The notes beneath the pieces are model-generated. The model ran no database searches, was not told the origin of the DNA, and saw nothing but the letters and a program-made list of their open reading frames with translations. From Artemisia argyi (Eukaryota > Streptophyta > Magnoliopsida > Asterales > Asteraceae): DNA of 64,000 nt. The stretch covers positions 118,832,042 through 118,896,041 of the forward strand of contig CM060704.1 of assembly GCA_030686995.1 (NCBI GenBank), in the 5' to 3' direction. Positions 21,309 through 33,738 of this stretch are shown here, piece after piece (positions within the stretch are counted from its first letter, which is position 1; each line of letters begins with the position of its first letter). A program made the position numbers and the translations under genes.

Positions 21309-23546
21309 ATGGAAGGTGGTAACATCTTTGAACCCGTCATCCCACCACAACAAATCCCACCATTAGAACCCCTTAGGCCCCGAACCTTAGGAGAGTACTC
21401 CCGACCTAGCCACTAAGGCTACCGAAACACCATTGAGCTCACCGGAGCCAATGTGACCCCCTTGCGATCCGACACCATCCGGTTGGTGTAAAGCGGATGT
21501 GCATTCCATGGACTTCGTTCCGAAGATCCAAACCAACATCTTAAGGACTTTCTTAAAATCGTAGATTCCATAGACCTAGGTGTTGAAACTAGAGAGACGA
21601 CCCGTTTACGCCTATTCCAATTCTCTCTACGGGATCAAGCTAGTCAATGGCTTGAGCGTTTACCCGCGGAATCCATCACCACATGGGATGATCTCACCAC
21701 TCGTTTCCTTGCTCAATTTTTCCCACCGGGGAGAACTACTAAGCTTAGAAATGACATCTTGATGTTCCAACAACGTCAAAATAAATCTCTTTATGAAGCA
21801 TGGACTCGTTTCAAGGACTTACTCCAAAAAGTCCCTCATCATGGCATAGATCTTTGGCTCCAAGTCCAAATTTTTTATGACCATATCGACATCTCCACGA
21901 GGCGAGCCATTGACCAATCGGCCGATGGTAAGCTACGTGATCTTAGTGCGGAACAATCATGGGAACTCATAGAAGATCTTGTTCTCTATGACAACGAAAG
22001 TTTGAATGATCCCCATGACTTGAACAAAACGGTCAAGGCAATATCTTTGCCTTCGAACAATTCTAGCACTCCCGACCGTAGGATCATGGAACTTGAGGAC
22101 CAAGTCAAGTTTCTCATGAAATCTTACGAAGCTCCTAAGCCTTCAAGCCAAGTGAACAAAATCACTTCTTCATGCGAATTATGTAGCGGTCCCCATGACA
22201 CTCGTGATTGTGTGGAACTCCCCGGAACAGCTTTTGCGGACTACGCATCCACGCGTACCGACGAAGCGGGAGATAAGTGGTACACTTTCAAGCCCGAGCC
22301 AAACCCTTACGGTGATTCATACAACCCCTCTTGGAAAAATCACCCAAACCTTAGGTGGAAACAAAATCAACCCAATTCCTCCAATCCGCCTAATCGCTAC
22401 CAACCAAACGGCCGACCATCCAACCGTACTTTCAACAACAATCCTTCTAACAACTATGGTAGTACCAACAATCTTGAAGGATTGATGTCAAAGTTCATGG
22501 CATCTCAAGAAGCCCGCATAGCTAGGTTTGACACCGAATTCAACCAACAACAAACGGAGATGACCAACAAGATTGACAACTTGTTGAAAGCCCTCAACAA
22601 CCAATCATTAATCACATCTAGGAAGGACACTAGGGACACCAATAGTGGAATCCAAATTAAGGACCCCTCATCATCCAAACATGTCCACTTTGTCAATGTG
22701 GTCACCATTAAGCCGATAGATAAGGAGATAGAGGAGAGCGACAAGGATGAAGTTAGAGTAGAAGCTGATAGTAAGGATGAGAGTAGGGAAGTTGAGGTTA
22801 ATAAGGATGAGGAATTAGAGGAGGTAGAACCTATAGAAGAATACTTTGATAAGTTGCCAACCAAGGAAGAACGGGAATACCATAAGGATTTATTCGATAG
22901 TCCCGAGAGAACATATATCTTTGGCAACCCCCTTATCAAAATGGGAGACCCCTCTAACATTAACATCCCATGCAATATCGGGCACATGCATATATGGAAA
23001 GCTTACATCGACCTTAGATCCCCCGTGAATATCATGACTAGGACTTATTACAATTGGGTGATGAAGAAGCAACTTGATTTTAGGATGATGCCCGGTAAGA
23101 ATCTGATAAGTAATTTTGCAGGAAGAGTGAAGGGATTGCATGTAATTATTGGGAATCTCACCTATGAGATCGATTTTATGATAGTGGAAGACATTCATCC
23201 GGTGATAGATGCTTGCCTAAGCCAAATAGTATTCGGAAAACCATTTGTTGAGGCCACTAGGATGAGTTATGATCCGACTTTAGGGATAGTTAGATTCAAG
23301 AAAGAGAATGATGAGGTTGCTTATCAAATGCCCTACAAGATCGAACAATACCGCCTTCTCTCTAATTTCGAAAAGGAACATAAGCTAGCGGCTTATTATA
23401 GGAATGAGGAGGATAGACGTAGGGGAGTAGAATATGTAAAGAATCGGATGCTTGGTTTCTACAAAGAGTGCTTGCAACTAGGTCCGGAATACAAAACTGG
23501 TTTAGAAAACGACCTAGAGAGTGGAACCAATGATGAGATCACGTAG
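21309..23546 (+). pseudogene. gag with inactive protease-like domain, unit 1
   Basis: This is the same protein as at 27611-29770 but broken near the start. The ATG at 21309 is followed by TAA at 21414-21416 (codon 36) and TAA at 21489-21491 (codon 61). The sister copy has CAA at both, so each stop is a C-to-T change. From 21759 the frame is open for 595 codons. It includes the CELCSGPHDTRDC zinc knuckle and an IDLRSPVN protease-like site. Its C-terminus reads through where the sister copy has a stop and ends at TAG 23544-23546, showing the intact gag is about 25 residues longer than the unit 2 version. Confidence 0.88.
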
Positions 23547-25376
23547 TAACCCATGACCTTGAGTCTAGCTACAAGACTCGTAAATAAAGAAAAGCACTTC
23601 TTGGGAGGCAACCCATGTTTTGTGTGATTTTATTTGTTTGTTTGTTATTTGCTTCCGTATGCATGCTTTATTTTTATTGTTGGTTGATCATGTTTCTCAA
23701 TTAAAATGTGGAAATACTTTACTTTGTTGTTTAGCCTAGTCTTAACTCCACCTAGAAGTATTTTTGCAAAAGACAAGTGTAAGGGGAAACCCCAAATATG
23801 TTTTTAAGAAACAAACCGATCATGATTCTCCACAATAATAAATGAGCATGTATATTCGTATTTGTTAGAGTCAAATGCTTGTATTGAGTCATAATGAAGT
23901 TTTGCAGGATTTTCCAGGAAGTAGGACCAAGTTTTTCCAGAAATTTTCTGGAAACTTAACATAAGAATTTCTGCAGGTCCATTCTGACGGCGTCAGAGGT
24001 TTACTCTTGACGGCGTCAGGAGTTAAAATCTGGAAATTTTACCGGTTTTGTTTTTCTAACGGAGTCTTATGGTTTTTGTGAATTATTAAGTTTTATAATC
24101 TCCAGGAGATCTGTAAACTTCATTCCACAAGCATTATATCTTATCTTGTTTTCTAGGATTTAGAAACTTATATAGGATGCCGCCGATTTTACGCGAGGTT
24201 GTCTTGTCTATTTTGTCAGGTTTTACAGGTTATGTATGACAAGAAGATGATTTATATTCTGGAAGGGAAGCTTTGATCGTTCATTTTCTTGGAGGAAGAT
24301 TTAACCTGGCCACCTATAATCCATACCGAGCGAATCAGGGGAGTATTTGATTTCATTCTCTTTACTTTTTCACTTTTACATTCTTTACTTGAACATTGGG
24401 GACAATGTTCATCTTAAGTGTAAGGGGAGGGTAAAAAGATGATACCTTACATATGCACTTTCGCTTGAGTTTGTTTTGTTTAATAGTAGATGTGTAATAA
24501 AACTATGAGAAATACTTGTTAGTGCAATTTTAGCGCCAAATTTAAATTTTTTACAACATTTAGGAGTGAAACTTTAGCCATAGCAAGCGTCTCATGGATA
24601 GGAGATTGTATGACTAGCACATAACCGTATATTCAGAAAAATTTTCCACCCAAATATGTGAGGTTCGCCTTTAGATTTGATAGGGAAAGCATTCATTATT
24701 AGTGCTTATGAGTGTACCGGTAGCATTTAGATTCTAGAACTTGCGTTAGTTATGCATCCCGAGACTGCTAGTGAGACTACATTCGTGTAGTAGGATTTAC
24801 TACATGATAAGAGGCATTAGGATCACCCTTGTGTTAAACCCGTATCATAATTACTTGACTATTTAAGTCATATTACTTGGCTAGTTAAGTCAACTAATTT
24901 TTCCCACACCCTTAGCGTTGTACTCATTTTTAGTACACGAAACCCCTAGTACACCCCTCCGAGCCTATCTTTTCGTTTCTAACTTTAAGCATTTTACTTA
25001 AAGGAAGAATTTGTTACACCCCACTTAAATGTACAACCAAATCGCCTTAGTCTTCCGTTTATGCGCTTATTTTTAGTGCATTATTGTTATTTGTTAAACC
25101 CTAAGTTAACTTTCTAATTGATTACATGGTTGCTAAGTCGAGTCATATCCTTGTACATATTGTTTTGGGACGATTGGGACTCATGGGTAAGTACTTATTT
25201 TATGGAGTAATGGGGAAGAACATCACTTATTACCCTCATATGTACGTTAATCTTAAAAGTGCTCCAAGTGTTTTGATTTTCTTAATTCGAGTCATTAGAT
25301 TAGTTAAATGTAAAGTATGTAAAGATTCAAGTGTAAGGGAAATGTTTATTCCCTATGATGTATTATTTTAGTGTAT

Positions 25377-25413
<37 letters not shown>

Positions 25414-26021
25414 GAAAAATCAAGAAAAAGAAAAAAAATAGAAAAAAGAAAAAAAAAAAGAAAAAAAAAACATACGGACTACCATCCCGTTTCATTCTAT
25501 GTTTATTTTATGTTTTCGTTATTTTTCATTTATTAGCTTAAGTCGAGTCTAATCTTGGCTTAGCAACGTCATATTGTACATGTAATTAACTAAGATTGTT
25601 AACTCACCACCAGTAAAACTTCCTTTATCCAACAAAACCGTGTATTTCATATCCCTACACCTAACGTTACAACCCTTTAAAAGACCTCTTTGATAGTTTA
25701 TCCTAGGTGCTTACGCCATGTGGTGGAGGTTTGATCCTTTCCCAAGCCTATGGTAATCTATTTTGATATGACAGGTAGTGAGAGATATCTTCCGTTTCCA
25801 TATTGTAATTTACACTTTATTACACCCGAGAGATGTGAGTATCTAAACACTATTTGTGAGGTGCTAGTGTATGACCTCCGTGCTTGATTATTGGTCTTTA
25901 GTGGAACGATTATTTGTTGTAATTACTTTTATATTAGTGTTAAATGACCCCTAACTTGTCTTTTGAGTAGAATAAAAGCGAATTTGCTTGAGGACAAGCA
26001 AATCTCAAGTGTAAGGGTATA
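23547..26021 (+). other. Conserved 3' region of the gag-only unit 1
   Basis: A 2.47-kb region shared almost unchanged with 29848-32344 and 40961-43396. It contains two TGACGGCGTCA motifs (about 23985-24020) and GGGGACAATGTTCATC followed by a purine-rich AAGTGTAAGGGGAGGGT (about 24400-24431). A small ORF at 25126-25371 begins MVAKSSHILVHIV. An A-rich tract is at 25379-25470. The likely true polypurine tract AAGTGTAAGGGTATA ends at the LTR. The first purine-rich tract resembles the last, so it may be a second priming site. Whether the small ORF is translated is unknown. Confidence 0.6.
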
Positions 26022-27438
26022 TGATGAGGCGAAAAATAATCCGTTTTTAGGGGGTCATTTAAGCCCGAATTCGAATTTATTTGATCAAATATTGCCCTAA
26101 ATCGTTCCTTTTGTGATTTTAGGTACTTTGGGAGAGAAATCTGGAAAAGGAAGCAATTCGGACGTTTTTGGAGCATAAAAGTGAAGAAAACGCCAAAGCC
26201 TTAATTTTCCATGCTGGGAACAGTAGGTGACGGCGTCAAGAGCAAATCCTTGACGGCGTCAAGAGCAAATTTCATGAATTTCCATGACGACCCAGTAGAG
26301 TTTTGACGGCGTCACGTGAGAAGGGCATCAAGAGTAAAAGAGTCATGACGGCCTGGAAGTGTCTAAGTCTTGACGGCGTCAGAAGTAGATCTAGGCAGTC
26401 CGAGGAGAGTTTTGGCGGCGAGGTGACGGCATCACAAGATTACTCTTGACGCCGTCAGACCTGTTTTTCTATATATAGTTTTCTAATTTTTCACATTTAA
26501 AGAGAGAAGTTTTGGGAGAAACCCTAAGTACGATTTTGGTGCAACTTTTACAGGTTTTTCAAGGGTTCCAAACCCTTGATACCTTGCATTGTAATTGAGA
26601 TAAGTGTTCTTCTAATTCAATCAATATGTCTATGTGTTGGTTGTCTATATCTTGTTCTTGTCTCAATTCTATTATGCTAGGCTAGATCTCTTTTGTGTTT
26701 GCTTAGATCTAATGAAACCTAGATATTGATTATGTGTTGATTACTTGTTTATTTTTGTCTTGGATGAATGATTTATATGTTAGGTTTATGAAAACTGGCA
26801 GATCTCCAAATGGTAACATGCTTGAACGTCTTAAGAAACATGAACCGAGGCGTACTAGGTCTTTATTGGTTGTATTTAATGCATGAGCCACTGTTTACAA
26901 TCCCTATAGTTGTGCTGGGCATGGTGTAGGAGGAGATAAGAGCTTATAGAATTGGGGAGTTATGTATGCCACCCCATGAATGGTATTAAGGAATACAATC
27001 CGTCATCCATGCAATTATAACAAGTAATTAACGTGTAAAAGATATCTAGGGAGTAGTGAAATCTAAGTAAACACGTTTTCTCCAATTACTGCTCACAACC
27101 TTAGTATAAATTAGTTTACTTTCATTTTTAGTATTTTATTTTGATTGCATCTTAGTTTTGGGTTAGTTGAATAGCAACTAATTCCGCCCACTCTTTCAAA
27201 GCCCGAGATTTTTACTTGCTTTCTAAAAAATATAAAAACACAAAAATAATCATCCCTCACCTTTAGAACTAGTATTTAGGCTTTCTAATCCTAGCGACAC
27301 TATTTCTAAGCTGAACGATCAATCCCCCGGTACTTGTCACTATACTATACTACAACGATCAGGTACACTGCCTGGTGGGGGTTGTAAGCTTCTCGAGATC
27401 CCTCGAGAGGTAAAGCCTGTTGCGATTCCCACGCATCA
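26022..27438 (+). repeat. Gypsy array LTR 2 (shared middle LTR)
   Basis: It is 1417 bp, the same length as LTR 1, with few substitutions. It serves as 3' LTR of unit 1 and 5' LTR of unit 2. The TATA box is at 26470-26478. The PBS downstream (from about 27445) is decayed to TGGTGCCGTAGCCCGGGGA. Confidence 0.9.
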
Positions 27439-27610
27439 AGTTTTTGGTGCCGTAGCCCGGGGAATAGTTATTGTCTAGGTTAGGATTTCTTTTTATTAGG
27501 TCTACTTGCTAGATTCCTTTCTCGTAAGATTTTATTTTTTATTTTTAGGTTTTCTTTAGTCTATCTTATTTCTTCGTGCCTTTGTTCGTAACTCTTTACC
27601 ATCCGACATC

Positions 27611-29770
27611 ATGGAAGGTGGTAACATCTTTGAACCCGTCATCCCACCACAACAAAACCCACCATTAGAACTCCTTAGGCCCCGAACCTTAGGAGAGTAC
27701 TCCCGACCTAGCCACCAAGGCTACCGAAACACCATTGAGCTCACCGGAGCCAATGTGACCCCCTTGCGATCCGACACCATCCGGTTGGTGCAAAGCGGAT
27801 GTGTATTCCATGGACTTCGTTCCGAAGATCCAAACCAACATCTTAAGGACTTTCTCAAAATCGTAGATTCCATAGACCTAGGTGTTGAAACTAGAGAGAC
27901 GACCCGTTTACGCCTATTCCAATTCTCTCTACGGGATCAAGCTAGTCAATGGCTTGAGCGTTTACCCGCGGGATCCATCACCACATGGGATGATCTCACC
28001 ACTCATTTCCTTGCTCAATTTTTCCCACCGGGGAGAACTACTAAGCTTAGAAATGACATTTTGATGTTCCAACAACGTCAAAATGAATCTCTTTATGAAG
28101 CATGGACTCGTTTCAAGGACTTACTCCAAAAAGTCCCTCATCATGGCATAGATCTTTGGCTCCAAGTCCAAATTTTTTATGACCATATCGACATCTCCAC
28201 GAGGCGAGCCATTGACCAATCGGCCGGTGGTAAGCTACGTGATCTTAGTGCGGAACAATCATGGGAACTCATAGAAGTTCTTGCTCTCTATGACAACGAA
28301 AGTTGGAATGATCCCCGTGACTTGAACAAAACGGTCAAGGCAATATCTTTGCCTTCGAACAATTCTAGCACTCCCGACCGTAGGATCATGGAACTTGAGG
28401 ACCAAGTCAAGTTTCTCATGAAATCTTACGAAGCTCCTAAGCCTTCAAGCCAAGTGAACAAAATCACTTCTTCATGCGAATTATGTAGTGGTCCCCATGA
28501 CACTCGTGATTGTGTGGAACTCCCCGGAACAGCTTTTGCGGACTACGCATCCACGCGTACCGACGAAGTGGGAGATAAGTGGTACATTTTCAAGCCCGAG
28601 CCAAACCCTTACGGTGATTCATACAACCCCTCTTGGAAAAATCACCCAAACCTTAGGTGGAAACAAAATCAACCCAATTCCTCCAATCCGCCTAATCGCT
28701 ACCAACCAAACGGCCGATCATCCAACCGTACTTTCAACAACAATCCTTCTAACAACTATGGTAGTAACAACAATCTTGAAGGATTGATGTCAAAGTTCAT
28801 GGCATCTCAAGAAGCCCGCATAGCTAGGTTTGAAACCGAATTCAACCAACAACAAACGGAGATAACCAACAAGATTGACAACTTGTTGAAAGCCCTCAAC
28901 AACCAATCATTAATCACATCTAGGAAGGACACTAGGGACACCAATAGTGGAATCCAAATTAAGGACCCCTCATCATCCAAACATGTCCACTTTGTCAATG
29001 TGGTCACCATTAAGCCGATAGATAAGGAGATAGAGGAGAGCGACAAGGATGAAGTTAGAGTAGAAGCCGATAGTAAGGATGAGAGTAGGGAAGTTGAGGT
29101 TAATAAGGATGAGGAATTAGAGGAGGTAGAACCTATAGAAGAATACTTTGATAAGTTGCCAACCAAGGAAGAACGGGAATACCATAAGGATTTATTCGAT
29201 AGTCCCGAGAGAACATATATATTTGGCAACCCCCTTATCAAAATGGGAGACCCCTCTAACATTAACATCCCATGCAATATCGGGCACATGCATATATGGA
29301 AAGCTTACATCGACCTTAGATCCCCCGTGAATATCATGACTAGGACTTATTACAATTGGGTCATGAAGAAGCAACTTGATTTTAGGATGATGCCCGGTAA
29401 GAATCTGATAAGTAATTTTGCAGGAAGAGTGAAGGGATTACATGTAATTATTGGGAATCTCACCTATGAGATCGATTTTATGATAGTGGAAGACATTCAT
29501 CCGGTGATAGATGCTTGCCTAAGCCAAATAGTATTCGGAAAACCATTTGTTGAGGCCACTAGGATGAGTTATGATCCGACTTTAGGGATAGTTAGATTCA
29601 AGAAAGAGAATGATGAGGTTGCTTATCAAATGCCCTACAAGATCGAACAATACCGCCTTCTCTCTAATTTCGAAAAGGAACATAAGCTAGCGGCTTATTA
29701 TAGGAATGAGGAGGATAGACGTAGGGGAGTAGAATATGTAAAGAATAGGATGCTTGGTTTCTACAAATAG
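27611..29770 (+). CDS. gag with inactive protease-like domain, unit 2 (719 aa)
   Basis: The N-terminal half is a retrotransposon gag domain (about residues 55-250; blocks FHGLRSEDPNQHLKDFLK, SLRDQASQWLERLPAGSI, ILMFQQRQNESLYEAWTRFK). A zinc knuckle CELCSGPHDTRDC (CX2CX3HX4C) lies at about 288-300, followed by an Asn/Pro-rich segment and an acidic Glu/Lys region. The last 170 residues look like a retropepsin fold: CNIGHMHIWKAYIDLRSPVNIM and later a DACLSQIVFGKPFVEATR block. The expected Asp-Ser/Thr/Leu-Gly site has Arg in place of Gly (DLRS), so it is probably not a working protease. There is no reverse transcriptase or integrase. The frame ends at a TAG that is GAG in unit 1, a late truncation. 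It resembles gag-only proteins common in Asteraceae genomes, often misnamed MAK10-like. Confidence 0.9.
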   Translation: MEGGNIFEPVIPPQQNPPLELLRPRTLGEYSRPSHQGYRNTIELTGANVTPLRSDTIRLVQSGCVFHGLRSEDPNQHLKDFLKIVDSIDLGVETRETTRLRLFQFSLRDQASQWLERLPAGSITTWDDLTTHFLAQFFPPGRTTKLRNDILMFQQRQNESLYEAWTRFKDLLQKVPHHGIDLWLQVQIFYDHIDISTRRAIDQSAGGKLRDLSAEQSWELIEVLALYDNESWNDPRDLNKTVKAISLPSNNSSTPDRRIMELEDQVKFLMKSYEAPKPSSQVNKITSSCELCSGPHDTRDCVELPGTAFADYASTRTDEVGDKWYIFKPEPNPYGDSYNPSWKNHPNLRWKQNQPNSSNPPNRYQPNGRSSNRTFNNNPSNNYGSNNNLEGLMSKFMASQEARIARFETEFNQQQTEITNKIDNLLKALNNQSLITSRKDTRDTNSGIQIKDPSSSKHVHFVNVVTIKPIDKEIEESDKDEVRVEADSKDESREVEVNKDEELEEVEPIEEYFDKLPTKEEREYHKDLFDSPERTYIFGNPLIKMGDPSNINIPCNIGHMHIWKAYIDLRSPVNIMTRTYYNWVMKKQLDFRMMPGKNLISNFAGRVKGLHVIIGNLTYEIDFMIVEDIHPVIDACLSQIVFGKPFVEATRMSYDPTLGIVRFKKENDEVAYQMPYKIEQYRLLSNFEKEHKLAAYYRNEEDRRRGVEYVKNRMLGFYK

Positions 29771-31697
29771 TGCTTGCAACTAGGTCCGGAATACAAAACT
29801 GGTTTAGAAGATGACCTAGAGAGTGGAACCAATGATGAGATCACGTAGTAACCCATGACCTTGAGTCTAGCTACAAGACTCGTAAATAAAGAAAAGCGCT
29901 TCTTGGGAGGCAACCCATATTTTGTGTGATTTTATTTGTTTGTTTGTTATTTGCTTTCGTATGCATGCTTTATTTTTATTGTTGGTTGATCATGTTTCTC
30001 AATTAAAATGTGGAAATTCTTTACTTTGTTGTTTAGCCTAGTCTTAACTCCACCTAGAAGTATTTTTGCAAAAGACAAGTGTAAGGGGAAACCCCAAATA
30101 TGTTTTTAATAAACAAACCGATCATGATTCTCCGCAATAATAAATGAGCATGTATATTCGTATTTGTTAGAGTCAAATGCTTGTATTGAGTCATAATGAA
30201 GTTTTGCAGGATGTTCCAGGAAGTAGGACCAAGTTTTTCCAGAAATTTTCCGGAAACTTAACATAAGAATTTCTGCAGGTCCATTCTGACGGCGTCAGAG
30301 GTTTACTCTTGACGGCGTCAGGAGTTAAAATCTGGAAATTTTACCGGTTTTGTTTTTCTAATAGAGTCTTATGGTTTTTGTGAATTATTAAGTTTTATAA
30401 TCTCCAGGAGATCTGCAAACTTCATTCCACAAGCATTATATCTTATCTTGTTTTCTAGGATTTAGAAACTTATATAGGATGCCGCCGATTTTACGCGAGG
30501 TTGTCTTGTCTATTTTGTCAGGTTTTACAGGTTATGTATGACAAGAAGATGATTTATGTTCTGGAAGGGAAGCTTTGATCGTTCATTTTCTTGGAGGAAG
30601 ATTTAACCTGGCCACCTATAATCCATACCGAGCGAATCAGGAGAGTATTTGATTTCATTCTCTTTACTTTTTCACTTTTACATTCTTTACTTGAACATTG
30701 GGGACAATGTTCATCTTAAGTGTAAGGGGAGGGTAAAAAGATGATACCTTACATATGCACTTTCGCTTGAGTTTGTTTTGTTTAATAGTAGATGTGTAAT
30801 AAAACTATGAGAAATACTTGTTAGTGCAATTTTAGCGCCAAATTTAAAATTTTTTACAACATTTAGGAGTGAAACTTTAGCCATAGCAAGCGTCTCATGG
30901 ATAGGAGATTGTATGACTAGCACATAACCGTATATTCAGAAAAATTTTCCACCCAAATATGTGAGGTTCGCCTTTAGATTTGATAGGGAAAGCATTCATT
31001 ATTAGTGCTTATGAGTGTACCGGTAGCATTTAGATTCTAGAACTTGCGTTAGTGATGCATCCCGAGACCGCTAGTGAGACTACATTCGTGTAGTAGGATT
31101 TACTACATGATAAGAGGCATTAGGATCACCCTTGTGTTAAACCCGTATCATAATTACTTGACTATTTAAGTCATATTACTTGGCTAGTTAAGTCAACTAA
31201 TTTTTCCCACACCCTTAGCGTTGTACTCATTTTTAGTACACGAAACCCCTAGTACACCCCTCCGAGCCTATCTTTTCGTTTCTAACTTTAAGCATTTTAC
31301 TTAAAGAAAGAATTTGTTACACCCCACTTAAATGTACAACCAAATCGCCTTAGCCTTCCGTGTATGCGCTCATTTTTAGTGCATTATTGTTATTTGTTAA
31401 TCTCTAAGTTAACTTTCTAATTGATTACATGGTTGCTAAGTCGAGTCATATCCGTGTACATATTGTTTTGGGACGATTGAGACTCATGGGTAAGTACTTA
31501 TTTTATGGAGTAATGGGGAAGAACATCACTTATTACCCTCATATGTACGTTAATCTTAAAAGTGCTCCAAATGTTTTGATTTTCTTAATTCGAGTCATTA
31601 GATTAGTTAAATGTAAAGTATGTAAAGATTCAAGTGTAAGGGAAATGTTCATTCCCTATGATGTATTATTTTGGATGGTAGGGTAAGAGTGTATGCG

Positions 31698-31734
<37 letters not shown>

Positions 31735-32344
31735 GAAAAATCAAGAAAAAGAAATAAAAAATAAAAAAAAGAAGAAAAAAAAAAAAAAAAAAACATACGG
31801 ACTACCATCCCGTTTCATTCTATGTTTATTTTATGTTTTCGTTATTTTTCATTTATTAGCTTAAGTCGAGTCTAGTCTTGGCTTAGCAACGCCATATTGT
31901 ACATGTAATTAACTAAGATTGTTAACTCGCCACCAGTAAAACTTCCTTTATCCAACAAAACCGTGTGTTTCATATCCCTACACCTAACGTTACAACCCTT
32001 TAAAAGACCTCTTTGATAGTTTATCCTAGGTGCTTACGCCATGTGGTGGAGGTTTGAACCTTTCCCAAGCCTATGGTAATCTATTTTGCTATGACATGTA
32101 GTGAGAGATATCTTCCGTTTTCATATTGTAATTTACACTTTATTACACCCGAGAGATGTGAGTATCTAAACACTATTTGTGAGGTGCTAGTGTATGACCT
32201 CCGTGCTTGTCTATTGGTCTTTAGTGGAACGATTATTTGTTGTAATTACTTTTATATTAGTGTTAAATGACCCCTAACTTGTCTTTTGAGTAGAATAAAA
32301 GCGCATTTGCTTGAGGACAAGCAAATCTCAAGTGTAAGGGTATA
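29771..32344 (+). other. Conserved 3' region of the gag-only unit 2
   Basis: The same layout as 23547-26021: paired TGACGGCGTCA at about 30286-30320, an internal purine-rich tract at about 30705-30733, the small ORF at 31429-31686 and an A-rich tract at 31699-31794. The small ORF is four codons longer than in unit 1 because a 14-bp stretch (GGATGGTAGGGTAA) is retained. Confidence 0.6.
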
Positions 32345-33738
32345 TGATGAGGCGAAAAATGATCCGTTTTTTGGGGGTCATTTAAGCCCGAATTCGAATT
32401 TATTTGATCAAATATTGCCCTAAATCGTTCCTTTTGTGATTTTAGGTACTTTGGGAGAGAAATCTGGAAAGGGAAACAATTCGGACGTTTTTGGAGCATA
32501 AAAGTGAAGAAAACGCCAAAGTCTTAATTTTCCATGCTGGGAACAGTAGGTGACGGCGTCAAGAGCAAATTTCATGAATTTCCATGACGACCCAGTAGAG
32601 TTTTGACGGCGTCACGTGAGAAGGGCGTCAAGAGTAAAAGAGTCATGACGGCCTGGAAGTGTCTAAGTCTTGACGGCGTCAGAAGTAGATCTAGGCAGTC
32701 CAAGGAGAGTTTTGGCGGCGAGGTGACGGCGTCACAAGATTACTCTTGTCGCCGTCAGACCTGTTTTTCTATATATAGTTTTCTAATTTTTCACATTTAA
32801 AGAGAGAAGTTTTGGGAGAAACCCTAAGTACGATTTTGGTGCAACTTTTACAGGTTTTTCAAGGGTTCCAAACCCTTGACACCTTGCATTGTAATTGAGA
32901 TAAGTGTTCTTCTAATTCAATCAATATGTCTATGTGTTGGTTGTCTATATCTTGTTCTTGTCTCAATTCCATTATGCTAGGCTAGATCTCTTTTGTGTTT
33001 GCTTAGATCTAATGAAACCTAGATATTGATTATGTGTTGATTACTTGTTTATTCTTGTCTTGGATGAATGATTTATATGTTAGGCTTAAGAAAACTGGCA
33101 GATCTTCAAATGGTAACATGCTTGAACGTCTTAAGAAACATGAACCGAGGCGTACTAGGTCTTTATTGGTTGTATTTAATGCATGAGCCACTGTTTACAA
33201 TCCCTATAGTTGTGCTGGGCATGGTGTAGGAGGAGATAAGAGCTCATAGAATTGGGGAGTTATGTATGCCACCCCATGAATGGTATTAAGGAATACAATC
33301 CGTCATCCATGCAATTATAACAAGTAATTAACGTGTAAAAGATATCTAGGGAGTAGTGAAATCTAAGTAAACACATTTTCTCCAATTACTGCTCACAACC
33401 TTAGTATAAATTAGTTTACTTTCATTTTTAGTATTTTATTTTGATTGCATCTTAGTTTTGGGTTAGTTGAATAGCAACTAATTCCGCCCACTTTTTCAAA
33501 CCCCGAGATTTTTACTTGCTTTCTAAAAAATATAAAAACACAAAAATAATCATCCCTCACCTTTAGAACTAGTATTTAGGCTTTCTAATCCTAGCGACAC
33601 TATTCCTAAGCTGAACGATCAATCCCCCGGTACTTGTCACTATACTATACTACAACGATCAGGTACACTGCCTGGTGGGGGTTGTAAGCTTCTCGAGATC
33701 CCTCGAGAGGTAAAGCCTGTTGCGATTCCCACGCATCA
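32345..33738 (+). repeat. Gypsy array LTR 3
   Basis: 1394 bp, lacking one 23-bp copy of the TGACGGCGTCAAGAGCAAA unit present in LTRs 1 and 2. It also has a TTGTCGCCGTCA variant of the last motif. It ends GCATCA, followed directly by hAT coding sequence. Confidence 0.9.

Larger units (their letters stand above)
19721..33738 (+). mobile_element. Tandem array of gag-only Ty3/gypsy element: LTR-int-LTR-int-LTR
   Basis: Three LTRs, at 19721-21137, 26022-27438 and 32345-33738, separate two internal regions of 4.88 and 4.91 kb. All LTRs start TGATGAGG and end GCATCA; the third lacks a 23-bp motif unit. The outer target sites are CTTCT (19716-19720) and CTTTT (33739-33743), one mismatch apart. No target duplication flanks the middle LTR. 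This fits one insertion expanded by unequal LTR recombination. Each unit encodes a gag with a protease-like tail and no RT, RNase H or integrase. It splits the hAT transposase inside an FPS/DEW coding stretch. Confidence 0.9.

Noticed and set aside
22505..22987. Ser/Leu-rich antisense ORFs (also 28807-29289)
   Set aside because: Opposite-strand shadow of the acidic region of the gag gene.
25126..25371. Small conserved ORF as an envelope gene
   Set aside because: About 85 codons only; near-identical DNA in all copies cannot show selection, and there are no envelope features beyond hydrophobicity.
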